From positions 620,001-684,000 of the forward strand of contig OOIN01000001.1 of assembly GCA_900323505.1 (NCBI GenBank): DNA of 64,000 nt, written 5' to 3'. Both the position numbers and the translations under genes were made by a program. The notes under the pieces are model-generated. The model was not told where the DNA came from, searched no databases, and saw only the letters and a program-made list of their open reading frames with translations. Shown here piece after piece: positions 8,852 through 18,886 of this stretch (positions are counted from its first letter, which is position 1; each line of letters begins with the position of its first letter). The stretch is from Ustilago trichophora. Taxonomy: Eukaryota; Basidiomycota; Ustilaginomycetes; Ustilaginales; Ustilaginaceae.

Positions 8852-10453
8852 TCAGGACGAGGGGTGGGGAGAAGGAAGCGTCAGAGTATGCAAAGCGACT
8901 TGATCGGTCAAGTAATCCGAATCAGCGTATCCCAACACGGACGAGATTTGAGACGTCTTGATGCCCTTGATCCTCTCACTTTCGATCGAAGTATAGTTGG
9001 CTAGGGCTCTTCCTACTTCGATCAGCTGCCATTCCCAGTCTTCTCCCTCGTGTCCAATCTGTGTAGCCGCTTCTGCCGCTACATTGTCGCTCTGTCCCTC
9101 TGCAGAAGGGGAGGGTGGTACAACAGCCGCATCTTTCCTCAGAGAATCAATGACAGGTGGAGTCTTTGTGCCCGATGTCGCGCCGTCCGAGTCTCCTCTA
9201 AGCAAGTACTGCCCCAAGCTCCGCGCGATCGGCGTGGAGTTGGTGAGCGGCGCACCCTCTTCCAACCCAGTCGTGTGCGGGACAGACTTCGAAATCCGTC
9301 TCCTCACCACAAGCCTGATCGCCTGCATTCGTTCCCAATTGCCCTCCACTCCAACCACACCGGCAGGCAACAATCGTCCACCAGAATCTGTTCGAGCAAT
9401 CCGCTTGAACGCACCCTCATCAATGATGAGCGCTCCTGCAGGGTGCAAAGCGTGAAGGATGCTCCACTTGCGCGACGAGAGAGGGTTCGCTTTGGGGAGG
9501 AAAATCGTATGTGCCGGTCCGTCTAGGGGAGGGTATCCGATGAGTTCTTTCTCTTCCGAGGCGAGAGATGAAACCGAGGACGCTAAGGAGTCCATACGAC
9601 GTGGAGTTGCGGTTGCTTCCGAGGTAGAGGAAGAGGAGGAGGAGGAGGATGGGATGCCCTTGGCGACGACTTTGATCATGTTTTCTGGGTGCTCGCCATT
9701 CAAGATTACCGTTGCTACACCGGCAGCTGTGGCGAGTTCGGCTGCAATGAGCTTAGTCTGCATTCCGCCCGTACCGAAGCTCGATCCCATCGTTGCGACA
9801 GAGACTGCTTTCCTTGCCGCCGCCACGTCTTCCACCACTCCCAGCCTCCTCGCGTTCGGATCCGACCGAGGGTTGCCAGTGTACAACCCATCGACGTCCG
9901 TACACAGGAACAGGTAATCTGCGTCCACCAATCCCGCAGTGATCGCCGACAGAGTATCATTGTCACCGAATCGCAACTCTGATACTGACACTGTGTCGTT
10001 CTCGTTAACGATTGGGATCGCGTTAAATGGAGGCGAAATCAGAGTGGTCAGCGTCGTCCGTGCGTTATTGTACCGTGGGCGATCGGCAATGTCGTTCCTC
10101 GTCAGCAGCACTTGGGCGACCTCAATCCCGACCGTGCCAAAGAGAGAATCCCAGAGGGCAATCAGTCGAAGCTGTCCGAGTGCGGCTAGTGCCTGTCGCT
10201 CGCCTAGCGACTTGGGCTTTTCGTTGATGTGCATGCGGATGCGGCCCATTCCGATGGCTCCGGAGCAGACGATGACGACTTTGTGGCCCAAAGAGCGCAG
10301 TTTGTGACAAGTTTCTACGAGCGAGCTGAGAATGGCAATTTTGGGGAGTTGCGTCTCCTCTGAGATGATTGAGGAGGTGCCGAGCTTAATGACGATCGTT
10401 TTGGAGGTTGAGGGACCGGCACCGCCCGCAGGGGCGCCGTGCGAACCTGTCAT
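8852..10453 (-). CDS. PRO1: Glutamate 5-kinase (gamma-glutamyl kinase) with PUA domain
   Basis: This is the first enzyme of proline synthesis: it phosphorylates glutamate to gamma-glutamyl phosphate. The protein is 533 residues. The amino-acid-kinase domain spans about 18-265: KLGTSS (23-28), the CSGAIGMG loop (63-70), NENDTVS (150-156), FGDND (162-166) and FGTGGMQTK (226-234). A poly-Ser linker (about 269-276) follows, then a PUA domain from about 318 (RKWSILHAL, LPAGVVGVEGNW). The C-terminal tail contains a further insertion and ends with GRALANYTS and an ISSVLGY segment. It is a stand-alone kinase, without the fused reductase of plant and animal P5CS. It is intronless and uses the only ATG at the head of the frame. 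Confidence 0.95.
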   Translation of the reverse strand: MTGSHGAPAGGAGPSTSKTIVIKLGTSSIISEETQLPKIAILSSLVETCHKLRSLGHKVVIVCSGAIGMGRIRMHINEKPKSLGERQALAALGQLRLIALWDSLFGTVGIEVAQVLLTRNDIADRPRYNNARTTLTTLISPPFNAIPIVNENDTVSVSELRFGDNDTLSAITAGLVDADYLFLCTDVDGLYTGNPRSDPNARRLGVVEDVAAARKAVSVATMGSSFGTGGMQTKLIAAELATAAGVATVILNGEHPENMIKVVAKGIPSSSSSSSSTSEATATPRRMDSLASSVSSLASEEKELIGYPPLDGPAHTIFLPKANPLSSRKWSILHALHPAGALIIDEGAFKRIARTDSGGRLLPAGVVGVEGNWERMQAIRLVVRRRISKSVPHTTGLEEGAPLTNSTPIARSLGQYLLRGDSDGATSGTKTPPVIDSLRKDAAVVPPSPSAEGQSDNVAAEAATQIGHEGEDWEWQLIEVGRALANYTSIESERIKGIKTSQISSVLGYADSDYLTDQVALHTLTLPSPHPSS

Positions 10454-10948
10454 GATGGAATGAGCCGCACTCGTAATAGGTAACGTCGGAGTATGCAGGT
10501 CGCTGAAAGTGGTTATTTGCTGCTGAGTAGAATGCCTCGGAAGATTGACAAGATGATCTAGATGGATTCCGAGCTTGAGGTTGATGTTGAAGTGAGATGG
10601 GGGTTCAAGAAGAAAACGTGGTGTGCGTGTGTGTGGGCAAGATGATGGAGGTCCGTGTGACTCTGACTCGCTTTGTTGCTAAAATTTAATTTTAATCCGT
10701 TAAATCGAAATTCGCCGCTTCTTTGTTCGACTTGTTACAGCACTTCCCTGCAATTCCTACGTTTTAGACTACGATATCCCACCGCTACCCTATCACAAAC
10801 CGAGCACGAATGTTCTTACCGTGGCAGAGTTGATGTTTGCAGATGTGATATTTTGATGAGCTAGTAATACAAGGTGTGAAGTGAGAATGTCGATAGAGAC
10901 CGAGCGAAAGCTTCTGATGGGGTGTCCAACTGAATCCGAGCCGCTCTT
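10454..10948. other. Intergenic between RFC2 (3' side) and PRO1 (5' side)
   Basis: Promoter/leader region of PRO1, with a short TG-rich stretch near 10625. No gene is seen. Confidence 0.6.
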
Positions 10949-12186
10949 CTAGACGTAGGCCTTGCCATCAGTCTGGACGACGTCTTGCAGCTTCAAGCAC
11001 AGATTAAGGAGCTGCAGCTCCTCGTCCGCACCATCTGTCAAGCACTTGTCCATCTCTGCCATCAACAGCGCCGCTTTTGCCTTGATCTTGGCCATCAAGG
11101 TGGGATGGTCAATGACATAGTCATGCAATTGAGTCAACAGCTGTGTAATCGAGTACCCCTCCCGCGTAATGATCCTGACCTCCTCTCTGATCTTCTCAAA
11201 TGCGTCTTTCTTCTTTGGGTTTCCTACGGCATCCATATCGACATCTTCATCAGCGCCGTAGGCTTCGATCCCGACAGCCTCTGCAAGGGTCGAGATGACG
11301 CGGCTAGGTACCACGCCAGCAATCTCGACGATCGATTCGGATGTCACAGCAGATTTGTCGTCGCCAGCGATGGAGTGAAGACGAGAGGCGGATTGAAGGT
11401 AAGTGATGGCTCGTCGAAGATCGCCATCCGAAGTGGTGATGAGGGTATCAAGTACCGAAGAGTCGGAGAAGGAGACGGATTCGGCAGAGGCGATCATCTC
11501 GAGTCGGGTCTTGGTGGAGGTGGTGTCGAGGGATCGGAAGCGGAACTTGCTACATCGTGATGCGAGTGGCTCGATGATGCTGTAGCGCCAAAGAAGAGGA
11601 GGTAGGTCGAAATCAGCAACAAGATCTGTATCTTTATATACTAGCTTTGATCGAGTACTCACCGAGTGACATAGTTGCACACGAGACAGAACCTCGTGAT
11701 TCTGCTGTACTGCTCCATGATTCTTCTCAATGCACTCTGCGCATCCTGAGTCATACTATCCGCCTCGTCCAAGATGATGATCTTGAACGGTGGGCATGGG
11801 AAGCCTTCCTTCGGGTTGGTTACCGCTAGCTTTGCAAAATTCTTGATCTTCTCCCTGACCACAGTGATACCTCTTTCGTCGGATGCGTTGAGCTCGAGCA
11901 CACGGGTCTTCATCAATTCTGGCCCGAACAGCTGCCTCGCCAAAGCCAAGATGGTGGATGTCTTGCCTGTCCCCGGTGGACCGTAGAAGAGCATATGCGG
12001 CAGGTTGTTGGACATGAGCGTCTTCTTGAGAACAGCAACGGTGTGTTCTTGCGCAGCAACATCGTCGATGGTTTTGGGACGATACTTTTCGACCCATGGA
12101 CGCATGGCGGCTTTCTCCTTGGCGAGCTTTTCTTTCTGTGCTGCCTGGCTGGCGTTGTGCGCTTTCGACGCTTGTTGAAGGAACAT
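10949..12186 (-). CDS. RFC2: Replication factor C subunit 2 (clamp loader; human RFC4 type)
   Basis: This is an AAA+ subunit of the RFC pentamer that loads PCNA. There are two exons, 12186-11663 and 11579-10949. The 83-bp intron 11580-11662 starts GTGAGT, ends CTACAG, and splits an Arg codon so that CNYVTR joins [12 protein letters not shown]. The product is 384 residues. Motifs: RPWVEKYRP (29-37), Walker [10 protein letters not shown] (69-77), Walker B ILDEAD (138-143), sensor 1 CNYVTR (170-175), and the SRC motif (182-184). The C-terminal collar helices follow. The RPWVEKYRP opening and the DEAD/SRC pattern place it with yeast Rfc2. It lies head to head with the CAF-1 large subunit gene. 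Confidence 0.95.
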
Positions 12187-13359
12187 GGTGCACGAGTGTA
12201 GCCTACAGGAACTGCAGGAGGCAAGGTGTCAGATGAGGTTTGAGGAGGATGGAGATAGGTATGAGCAACATGCCAAAGTGTGTTGTTCTGATGCTACGCA
12301 GAGGTGTTCATGATGCTTGGTAACACCTCACCAACGCATCTCGCACGGGTGCTGAGTCAAAGTGAAATTTGTGTGTGGAGCTTCTAGCCAAATATGACGA
12401 CGCGCGACGCGTAAAGTTAGCTCGCGTATATGCGCTTAGGAAGGAGACTTCCAAACCAACACTTCTGGCGGCGAATCGCGATTGGACGCTGAAAGGATGG
12501 CCTTCATGGCACAAGAATGACAGAATCATTCTGCTCTGCTCGGAGGATTGACTCTGACTGGCTGTGAATATAGTTTGAGAGCAGCTTGCAAGGCTAAGAG
12601 CTGGAAAACGAGAGCTTGGTGGCTGAGATAGTCGCCGAAGCCAAGTCGGCTTTGCTTTTGGTCGGAGCAACACGACACGTCTCTCTGGTCAGAAATCGCG
12701 ATGAAATTCCCAAGCAGCACAACGCGAAGTTATGTATGCGATTGTCAATTTACACGTCTCAAAAGAAGGTGAAAGGGGTCCAAGCACTGTGTTGGAACGT
12801 AGCTGAGCCTGTTGTTCTGGGATCAGCCTCAGCGGCGAAGAACGAGTGTCAACTGCGAAATGAGGTTTGGTGGTGACTGCAATTTTGCGTGACGCGAAAA
12901 ATGTGACACTCAGAGAGAAGAGACTGCGTGTTGGCTTGAGAGCAGTCAAAGAAGACGACTTGCTGAGCCAGCTTGCTTGATTAGAGCTTTCGATCTTTCC
13001 TGACCTTCATTCAACCACACAGCATCACGTTCAATTCCCCTCTCATTAAGCATCACATCCCTCTTCTCTCGTCAGAATCGCACGAAAGCATATCAAAAAC
13101 GTCTCGAGTTTCGGCAACGAGGCGATTCGATCCATTATCGCAAGTGCCGAACAGTGGCATCGTCAGGACACTCAGGACTCGGTGGATCCGACACAGTGAC
13201 TCTGTTCACGTTCTCAGGAATCGCCTCAAAAGATCTCGCTACTTGGAAGCTCAGTCGGTCGTGCTCATCATCGCTGATAGCTCTCACATCGGACATTCCT
13301 CCTACGCCAGCTGCACAGTTCCCAAGCATCCTTCGCAAAGACATTCCTCCGGCCGAGCG
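12187..13359. other. Shared divergent promoter region of RFC2 and CAF-1 p150
   Basis: This is 1.17 kb without a gene. It contains an MCB-like ACGCGT at 12407-12412 and an ACGCGAAAA element at 12892-12900. The last 350 bp are the probable CAF-1 leader. Confidence 0.6.
12407..12412. promoter_or_regulatory. MCB-like box (ACGCGT)
   Basis: The MluI cell-cycle box consensus lies 221 bp upstream of the RFC2 ATG inside CGCGCGACGCGTAAAG. In fungi this is bound by MBF at replication genes. Use here is inferred; the hexamer also occurs by chance elsewhere in the window. Confidence 0.35.
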
Positions 13360-16227
13360 ATGAGCGTTCTGGCTCCGCCACCCTCTCCATCGCCCTCATC
13401 GTGCTTTGATGCCATGCTCTCAGACTCGGACATCAACATCGATCGAGCCATGGCACCCAACACACTCAAGCGAAAAGCTTCCACCACAAAGTCCCCCTCC
13501 AGTCGCGTCGCGGCCTCATCGAGCGATGCCGAAAATCGTCCCATCGCCCAACCCGCAGCCATAAAGCCTTCCAAAGCTGGCAAGGCGGAAGTCACCCCGA
13601 CAAAGGCGGCACAGTCTTCTTCATCGCCATCGGGTCCCGCTGCAAAGAAGGCCAAGCTGAGCAGCAGCACAGCGCCCCTGGTCGAACTCAAGAATGGAAA
13701 GCTCGTCCTCAAGCAAAAGACTATCAACTGGGCCGCTACCATGCCTTTCCTCAAAGCTGTCATCACCTTCCAAGAGTTCCTCGATGTGCAGGAAAAGCTA
13801 GATGAGATCCCGGCAGAGCATCTTCACGTCGTTGCAAAGCTAGCACACGAGAGCGACAAGTCGCTGGTCGAGCTTGCCAAGACCGTTCGCAGCAAACTCA
13901 TGCCCGAAGCCGAGCTTGGCTCAAGTGACTCTGAATCCTCTTCCACATCCAGCAGCTCAAAGAGCAAGCTCCCTTTGCCAAGCCTTCAAGCAGCCATCAA
14001 CGCCGTGGCAGAAAGGAGAAACTATGGTATCGACAACAGCGCCATTGCATCTCACTCGTCCAGCAGCGCCGATGATGCTTCCAGCGTGCCTGCTACACTC
14101 CAACTGTGGCGATGGGAGGTCAAGAACTTTGCAATGCTACCGACCGAATTCTCCGAAAAGCTCGCTGACAGACAAAAGGAACGCGAATCAGCCCGTGTTC
14201 AAGCGCAGCAAATCTTCAGCAGCCTCAAGGAAGAAGAGAGGCAAGCTTTGCTCAACAAGAACTCCAAAGCAAAGATCTCGGCTACCGTGACTGTGGACAA
14301 GCCGTCCTCATCTACTTCGACGCCCTCCAAGGCCAAAGCCAGCACAGCCGGAAGCGCATCCCAGCCCATCTCCATCGACGACGACATGGATGATGGCTCC
14401 GTGGCTGATACGGAACACGACGGCGCATCAGGTACTACGGCTCCGTCCACGCCGGTCGCATCTCGAAAGCGCAAGTCAACCTCCTCTGCATCTACACCAC
14501 AGCCTTCCGTCAAGAGTGCAGCAACGACAGGCGAGGCATCAACACCTTCTACCTCATCATCACCCAAGGAGAAGCGCAAAGCCAAGGAACCAACAGAGCT
14601 TTCACCTGAAAAGCAAAAGGAGAAGGAGGAGAAGGATGCAGCCAAAGCAGAGCGATTGAAGGCAAAGGAGGCCAAGCGACTCGAACGCGAGGCTAAGGAA
14701 CTCGAGAAGCAAAAGGCAAAGGAGGCAAAGGAGGCTGAACAGAAGAAGGCTGAGGAGCAAAAGAAGCGTCAAGCCAACTTCTTCACGTCTTTCGTCAAGA
14801 AGGCTGCACCCAAGAGTCCGACAAAGTCCACTGCCAGTGCGGCTCTTGCTCCAGGTAGCGGCGCAGCTGGCAAGGCGGCCGACAACATCTCCGACTTCGA
14901 CCGCACCTTCTTACCCTGCCAGTACAAAGATCTTGCTCCCATCAACCGTTTTGCATCCAACTCTGCCGGTAAGGAGCCCGAGATGGGACAAGACGACTTG
15001 ACCCGCGACGAGATGCTATCTCAGTTCCTCACCCGCGCTTCCACCCTCAAAGGCACCACTTCCTCCAAACCTGGTCGCCGACGCAAAGGTGTTCACCCGC
15101 CCGTCTCGGTCCGCGAGATCAAGCGCATCGTCACCGAATCCGACGTGCTCGGTGGCAATGCGCAGGAACAGGCCGAGAAGGCACTTGACGCTCTTCAGGA
15201 TCGCAACAAGGTCCAGCTCAAGCTGCTGCAGTTCGAATCGGATCGTCGACCAGGATGGTATGGTACCTGGACCAAGTCGACTAATCTCATCAGCCCAAGA
15301 TGCCCACTGGGCCAGGATCCGGTGTCGCTGGACTACTCTTACGACTCGGATGCGGACTGGGAGGAGATGGGGCAGGTCGAGGGCGAAGATGTGCAGGATG
15401 GTGAAGAAAAGGAAGAGGAGAGTGTTGCCGACGAAGACGAAGACTCGGAGATGGACGATTGGCTCGTAGACGATCTCGAAGTCGAGGAGGAAGAAGAACA
15501 GCAACGGCTAGCGGCAGCTATGGATGTGGATGACGACATTGTCGAAGTCGATGCCAAAGGTCTCCCCGTCCCTGCCAGCGCCAAGCCGGCAGTGGCAGCG
15601 ACCAACCTCTTGCACCCCAAGAAGAAGAAAAAGGTCAAGCTTCTAGGCCGACGGTTCGATGCCAAACTGGTCCCCTTCTCCACCGGCCCGCATTGGGAGA
15701 GCGAGTTTGGCAAGTGCGACTACGACCTTTTCTCGAGCTACCGCATCGAGTTGCTCAACGACGCATGTTTCGGATTGAACCCTTTCACGTTTACCTCTGC
15801 TGAGCCGGTCGACGTTCTTTCGACCGCTGAGGACGTTGCTGCAGTGGTGGATACGCCGACGAAGATCCGCAAAGCTGCCCTTCCAGCAGGAGGTGTCCTG
15901 GCGGCGCTATGGGGCGAAGCTAACCCTTCCACCGCCTCCTCTCTCACCGAATCGTCCCCTGCGGCGGCGGCGAAGGAAAGCGAAGCCAAGACAGTCTTCA
16001 AGCACCAATTGAGGGAAGACGCCATCCCAGCTTTGCTCAAAGCTATCGATGGTAGCACCAAAACCCGTGCCGGTCTCGTGGACGATCTCAAAGAGTTGCT
16101 CGACAAATTGGGTAAATCGGCGAGCAAGAATGCTATCGGGGAGAGGATTGGGGCGTATGCCAAGAAGGAGAAGAAAGCGGGGTCGGTGTGGGTTGTCAAG
16201 GATGAATGGAGGGGTTTGATGTTGTAA
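13360..16227 (+). CDS. Chromatin assembly factor 1 large subunit (CAF-1 p150 / Cac1)
   Basis: This 955-residue histone chaperone subunit deposits H3-H4 behind the replication fork and binds PCNA. The N-terminal third is Ser/Ala/Lys-rich. A long charged KER-type helix covers about 403-470 and runs directly into a PIP-like box, QANFFTSFVKK (from 471). The CAF-1 A-domain signature follows: LLQFESDRRPGWYGTW (from about 622) and SPRCPLGQD, then DYSYDSDADWEE and a Glu/Asp-rich stretch (about 675-727). The C-terminus (about 884-955, ending VWVVKDEWRGLML) looks like the winged-helix DNA-binding domain of Cac1. The ATG at 13360 (GCGATGAGC) is the first in frame; the frame stays open upstream to a GTG at 13144 but without an ATG. 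Confidence 0.9.
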   Translation: MSVLAPPPSPSPSSCFDAMLSDSDINIDRAMAPNTLKRKASTTKSPSSRVAASSSDAENRPIAQPAAIKPSKAGKAEVTPTKAAQSSSSPSGPAAKKAKLSSSTAPLVELKNGKLVLKQKTINWAATMPFLKAVITFQEFLDVQEKLDEIPAEHLHVVAKLAHESDKSLVELAKTVRSKLMPEAELGSSDSESSSTSSSSKSKLPLPSLQAAINAVAERRNYGIDNSAIASHSSSSADDASSVPATLQLWRWEVKNFAMLPTEFSEKLADRQKERESARVQAQQIFSSLKEEERQALLNKNSKAKISATVTVDKPSSSTSTPSKAKASTAGSASQPISIDDDMDDGSVADTEHDGASGTTAPSTPVASRKRKSTSSASTPQPSVKSAATTGEASTPSTSSSPKEKRKAKEPTELSPEKQKEKEEKDAAKAERLKAKEAKRLEREAKELEKQKAKEAKEAEQKKAEEQKKRQANFFTSFVKKAAPKSPTKSTASAALAPGSGAAGKAADNISDFDRTFLPCQYKDLAPINRFASNSAGKEPEMGQDDLTRDEMLSQFLTRASTLKGTTSSKPGRRRKGVHPPVSVREIKRIVTESDVLGGNAQEQAEKALDALQDRNKVQLKLLQFESDRRPGWYGTWTKSTNLISPRCPLGQDPVSLDYSYDSDADWEEMGQVEGEDVQDGEEKEEESVADEDEDSEMDDWLVDDLEVEEEEEQQRLAAAMDVDDDIVEVDAKGLPVPASAKPAVAATNLLHPKKKKKVKLLGRRFDAKLVPFSTGPHWESEFGKCDYDLFSSYRIELLNDACFGLNPFTFTSAEPVDVLSTAEDVAAVVDTPTKIRKAALPAGGVLAALWGEANPSTASSLTESSPAAAAKESEAKTVFKHQLREDAIPALLKAIDGSTKTRAGLVDDLKELLDKLGKSASKNAIGERIGAYAKKEKKAGSVWVVKDEWRGLML

Positions 16228-16417
16228 AGTCAGTGCTTTCTTGTTGCATGTTTCAAGTTTTTCTCAATCAGAAGTGTTTTCTTTTTTCTTTCTTTCCTTC
16301 GTTCTGAAGACGATTCTGATTCAGACAAGAGGGAGATGGATGAAGTGTTTGTGTTTGATGTGTGCATTGTTGTGTATTGGTAACGAATGGATCTTGAGAT
16401 GGGGGGGAGGGTGAAGA

Positions 16418-18408
16418 TCAGTAGAAGGAGCCGTATGTTCCACCTGGTCTCTGTTGCTGTTGTTGGGGTTGAGGGCGAGAGTTCCAGCCGAAATTTTGGG
16501 TGTTTGCGCCTGCTAGGGGGGCATTTGCGCCTGTACCTGGTGTGAAGCCGCCCATGGTTCCTGCTGATGCTGGAGTGGATGCATAGCTGCTTCCGTAGCC
16601 ACTGTGTGCGGCTGGTGCGGGTGGTGGAGGGGCGTGAGAGCCAGCAAAGCCTAGACCGGGGATAAAACTTTCGTCTCCGTCTCCGCCTGCGTCCATTTTG
16701 GGAACGGGATGGGGATTGGGAGTTGGAATAAAGCTCTTCCCCGCTCCAAGGCCAGGGATGAAGCTCTCATCGCCTCCACCACCTCCTGCGCCTTGCAGGA
16801 AGGACGCTCCCGAAGCATCAAATCCTCCTCCTCCTCCGGAAACCGTAGTCGCAACCGAATCATCAGGTCTAGCCCTCTCCCAAAACCTCGTCATGTGGTC
16901 GTTACTTCCACTACACAGCAAATGTCCAAACGGATGCCATTCCAAGCTCCATACGTTGCTCTCGTGTGCCATCTCGTTTCGATGCAAAAGATACTCTTCC
17001 GTCCTCTTTCCCTCTCCTACCTCCATCGTGTCTCCTCCTCCACCTACCATTCGGCTCTCCCCCCAATTGCTACTACTCAAAGCTTCATTCGTGGCCGAAG
17101 ACAAGTCCCAGAAAAGCATCGAACCTTCACTACCTCCAGAGACGAGAAGATCGTGGTGGAGAGGGTGGAAGTCCAAAGAGCATACCTCTTTGTTGTGTCC
17201 TTTGAGGGTACACTGTTCGGCCATCATGCGAAGGTCGTACAGCTTAACGGTCATGTCGCGGGATGCGGTTGCGAATCGGAGACCATCGGGGGAGAACTTT
17301 GTGGCTTGGACGGTGTTCTTGTGATTGTGGAACGTTGCGAGACATGTGCCGGTTGGCGTGGAACGGGGATCCCAGACTTTGACGAGATTGTCTTTAGACC
17401 CAGAGATGAGAAGACCTTTAGACGGGTGCCAATCGAGACACTTGACATCCCATCCGTGTCCACTCAACTCCCTGATCTGCTTTGCCGAGTCAAAGTCCCA
17501 AATTTTAAGCAAGGAATCATCTCCACCACTGGCGAACTTGCTATCGTCCGGACTCCAAGCCAAACCTCTTGCTGAATCGGTATGGGCGGTAAAAGCTTGC
17601 AAAGTGTTCAAGTTGGACTGGAAATATTTCACCGTTCCGTTCTGATCGGCAGAGATGAGGTATGTTCCAGATTTGGACCAGGCCATAGCCCTCACGGCGG
17701 AGTCGTGGGCCTGCATGATGGTCTCAAAGTTGAAAGTGAGGCCGTTCCACAGGGTAAACTCTCCCGAGGTGGATCCTGTTAAAAGACGTCGGCCGTCCGG
17801 CATCCATTTGACGACGTTTACCGGACATCGAATCTTGTTGGTGCTAGTGTGGACTAGAGTTTTGGGTACACTGGTGGAGAGATTGGAGTAGCCGGCGGGG
17901 AGGAGGAAGTTGGGGATTGCGTGGGGGTGGGATAGACACCTCCCAGCAATCCGTCCGCGCGGGATGTTGTGGAAAAGGACTGACGAGCGTAAAGATGGGA
18001 TAGAGAGCCAAAGTAGTCGACCGTACGACGTTGCATGAACTTTTTGATGCGTCGACCTTCGTAGCCGAGGGCTGTGGCTGCTTGCTGCGCTGCCATTTCT
18101 TGAACGGTGCGCGGGTCGGGTTGCGGCGGTTGAGGTGGCTGAGTCAGGTGTAAGGTCGGAGCCCAGACGCGCTTCTTGTACGGTGGTGGATGCGGAAGAT
18201 GTGGGAAGAGGAAGAGAAGATGTGCTTCTTCGTCCTCTTCCTCTTCGAGAGTGCGTTTGGATGTAGATGCCATAGTGGTGGGGTCGGTTGGGGTCGCGGG
18301 CGAGGTCGAGGGCGAGGGCGAGGGCGAGAGGGAGGATGATGCTGCTTGGGGTTGTTTCGGTGTAGGAGAGGCTGGCTCTGGCCTTGTATCGACGGCGGTA
18401 GGCGCCAT
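16418..18408 (-). CDS. PFS2: Polyadenylation factor subunit PFS2 (WDR33 type), reading frame broken between exon-like segments
   Basis: This WD40 scaffold of the cleavage and polyadenylation factor contacts the AAUAAA signal. One frame runs from the ATG at 18408 through the family hallmark RRTVDYFG (near 18020) and stops at TAG 17854. The WD40 frame runs to the stop at 16418 and includes LLPAGYSNLSTSVPKTLVHT (17902-17849), TSTNKIRCP and WMPDGRRLLTGSTSGEF, then about seven repeats. A Gly/Pro tail has SFIPGLG repeats. Both conserved segments are present but in different frames. No GT-AG intron of normal size joins them without losing conserved residues. The only canonical option (about 86 nt, from GTGTCT near 17940 to CTCTAG at 17854) deletes LPAGYSNLSTS. 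A one-base indel or unusual splicing is likely. The family is certain; the gene model is not. Confidence 0.8.
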
Positions 18409-18886
18409 ATTGGAGAGCGTACCGCAGTAGAGCTGAGATGGTGTGTTGTGTGTCGAGCTTAGGTGCGAGGCGATGGCTCGCTGTTAGGACTGGATTTGTA
18501 ACTAGTGATCGTCACTTCGACGGTAAGCCAGTCCGCCAATGATGAAGATCCCTGAAGCCGATAAATAAGGACGAATTCGAAACTTGACCCGCTTTTGAAG
18601 TGGGATGTGAGCGATGTAGCGACCGAGCAGTGGAGTTGACGAGGAAGATGCGGAGAAAGATTCACCTGTAAAGGGTCAGAAAGGAGAAATCGGTCTGACC
18701 GCGTTGCGACTCTTCCGATTCCCGCGCATGCAAGTTTTTTCGCTCCAATCTGTTAGACTCACGCCTACCCTTTACACCCACAGACGCTGAGCTTCTGAAA
18801 CATGCGAACGAGGGATGCTCTTGCAAAGTGGAATCTAAAAGTACAAATAAACAAAGCCAAACGGATTCTATCTGAGACTTGTCTGT
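18409..18886. other. Intergenic between the SLC41 3' end and the PFS2 start
   Basis: Promoter/leader region of PFS2. No gene or repeat is seen. Confidence 0.6.

Noticed and set aside
13144..13359. In-frame extension of the CAF-1 large subunit
   Set aside because: No ATG in this stretch (GTG only); the first ATG is at 13360.
17990..18036. 47-nt intron in PFS2 (from GTACGG to CGTCAG)
   Set aside because: It would fix the frame but removes the TVDYFG part of the RRTVDYFG hallmark of the family.
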